This document shows, one piece after another, positions 63,068-64,000 of a stretch of DNA of 64,000 nucleotides. Both the position numbers and the translations under genes were made by a program. The stretch is from assembly GCA_965197555.1 (NCBI GenBank), contig OZ240213.1, positions 2,604,001 through 2,668,000 on the forward strand, in the 5' to 3' direction. Source of the DNA: G965197555 sp965197555. GTDB lineage: Bacteria > Chloroflexota > Dehalococcoidia > Lucifugimonadales > UBA3495. A model generated the notes under the pieces. The model did no database searches. It saw only the letters and a list, made by a program, of their open reading frames with translations, and was not told the DNA's origin. Positions within the stretch are counted from its first letter, which is position 1, and each line of letters begins with the position of its first letter.

Positions 63068-63694
63068 CTACCTCGAGTAGAACTCTACAATCAAACGAGA
63101 GTCTATGGATTGCTGGAGGTCTTCATCAGCGGGCAATGAGGCCACCCGTCCGGTCATCTCGGTGGGGTCCAGTTCCAGCCAAGTGGGCACTGGCCGCTTG
63201 GGGATGCCGTTGGTGCGCTCCTTGAAAAAGTCCGTCGACTTAGTTGACTCTTTCCACACTATGAAGTCTCCGACTTTCATCTGGTATGAAGGGATATCCG
63301 TTTTTTTGCCGTTGACCATAAAATGGCCGTGCATGACCATCTGTCGTGCTTGTTTTCGGGATTCGGCGAACCCCAAAAGAAAGATTACATTGTCGAGCCG
63401 GCGTTCCAGTGCCCGAAGGAGATTTAGGCCGGTGATTCCGGGGGCATTGAAAGCTTCGTCCATGTAGCGGCGAAACTGGGACTCCAGCACGCCGTAGATA
63501 TATTTGGCTTTCTGCTTTTCCAGCAAGTGGATGCCGTAATCCGACGGGCGTCGCCGCCTGAGGGGTTGGTCGCCTGGAGTTGAGCGGCGGCGCTCGACGG
63601 CGCACCTCGGTGTGAAGCAGCGTTCGCCCTTTAGAAACAGCTTTTCCCCCGCCCGGCGGCAAAGACGGCAGGACGGTCCTGTATATCTACCCAT
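63068..63694 (-). CDS. rpsD: ribosomal protein S4 (zinc-binding type)
   Basis: A 208-aa protein with four cysteines at 9, 12, 26 and 31 (C-R-L-C and C-F-T-P-R-C), the C+ form that can bind zinc. The S4 RNA-binding domain follows (R-L-D-N-V-I-F-L-L-G-F-A-E-S-R-K-Q-A-R-Q-M-V-M-H-G-H-F). In the same operon it precedes rpoA by 8 nt. Confidence 0.95.
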   Translation of the reverse strand: MGRYTGPSCRLCRRAGEKLFLKGERCFTPRCAVERRRSTPGDQPLRRRRPSDYGIHLLEKQKAKYIYGVLESQFRRYMDEAFNAPGITGLNLLRALERRLDNVIFLLGFAESRKQARQMVMHGHFMVNGKKTDIPSYQMKVGDFIVWKESTKSTDFFKERTNGIPKRPVPTWLELDPTEMTGRVASLPADEDLQQSIDSRLIVEFYSR

Positions 63695-63704
63695 AAGTCT
63701 TGTG

Positions 63705-64000
63705 TTACACCCTCCTTCGCTTAGGCGGTCTGCATCCGTTGTGGGGTATACGAGTCACGTCCCTAATACTCGTGACCGATAATCCGGCTCCTTGGAGCGA
63801 CCGTATGGCGGCTTCGCGCCCTGCCCCGGGGCCCTTGATGAATACGTCCACTTCCCGGAGCCCCGAGTCCATACCTCGGCGCGCAGCCTGCTCTGCTGCT
63901 CGCTGGGCTGCGAAGGCCGTTCCTTTTCGGGAACCCTTGAATCCGACGGTGCCCGCGCTAGCGGAGCTCACCACGTTACCCTGGGGGTCTGTGATGCTTA
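63705..64000 (-). CDS. rpsK: ribosomal protein S11 (cut by window end)
   Basis: The window ends inside the gene. The last frame residues before the edge read S-I-T-D-P-Q-G-N-V, the normal start region of S11 after about 25-30 residues, and the C-terminal part holds G-P-G-A-G-R-E-A-A-I-R-S-L and the H-N-G-C-R-P-P-K-R-R-R-V end. The true start lies beyond position 64000. Confidence 0.94.
   Translation of the reverse strand, partial: SITDPQGNVVSSASAGTVGFKGSRKGTAFAAQRAAEQAARRGMDSGLREVDVFIKGPGAGREAAIRSLQGAGLSVTSIRDVTRIPHNGCRPPKRRRV

Overview
The window looks like chromosome of a marine-type Chloroflexota bacterium close to the SAR202/Dehalococcoidia group. This is inferred from the gene mix: luciferase-type FMN monooxygenases, several amidases, hydantoinase A/B, an orphan sortase, a primase with the zinc spacing C-x3-C, and frequent TTG/GTG starts. 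No rRNA or 16S marker is present, so the placement is not proven. Coding density is high. Housekeeping blocks sit at both ends and a catabolic accessory region lies between them.

Left block (1-9200). Glycerophosphodiesterase, dnaG-rpoD, a small zinc ribbon, a sortase, a CorC/HlyC-type CBS membrane protein and glmU. Catabolic block I (9200-18400). Three amidases, a metal-dependent cyclase/formamidase, an alpha/beta hydrolase, a GatC/AtzG-like small protein, an SMP-30 lactonase and an NHL propeller. A decayed C-terminal piece of a flavoprotein disulfide reductase lies behind the third amidase. tRNA-Ala(GGC) follows at 18452.

Decay zone (18500-21000). A DUF2075 gene fragment, an IS630-family element and a matrixin-like metalloprotease fragment lie side by side. 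The IS630 transposase is split at an A7 run and carries two identical 24-nt palindromic insertions, both in frame, each directly after the Asn of one catalytic motif. This is the strangest feature of the window.

Catabolic block II (21000-49200). A lipoprotein, amidohydrolase, DUF1971 cupin, a creatinase-like M24 protein, a small molybdopterin-domain protein, an MFS transporter, VOC, two luciferase-like monooxygenases, HyuA/HyuB, an Asp-box propeller, two HbpS/GlcG paralogues, an isochorismatase-like protein without its Cys, a YHS protein, two acyl-CoA dehydrogenases and an electron-transfer flavoprotein whose beta and alpha subunits are fused in one chain. Within it (30063-35170, minus strand) is a tight four-gene operon: imelysin lipoprotein, di-haem lipoprotein, second imelysin-like lipoprotein and an HTTM (gamma-carboxylase-like) membrane protein. 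It is probably an iron or surface-modification system.

Right block (49200-64000). Nicotinate phosphoribosyltransferase, then a strong promoter, a SAM-I riboswitch with terminator, and about 550 nt of spacer with 110-bp tandem repeats. After that comes the methionine-salvage/SAM-cycle run mtnA - MTA phosphorylase - rhodanese - ahcY - metK. An IlvC-like reductase with altered catalytic residues and a phosphohexomutase follow. The window ends in the minus-strand ribosomal operon rpsK (cut by the edge) - rpsD - rpoA - rplQ - truA - rplM - rpsI.
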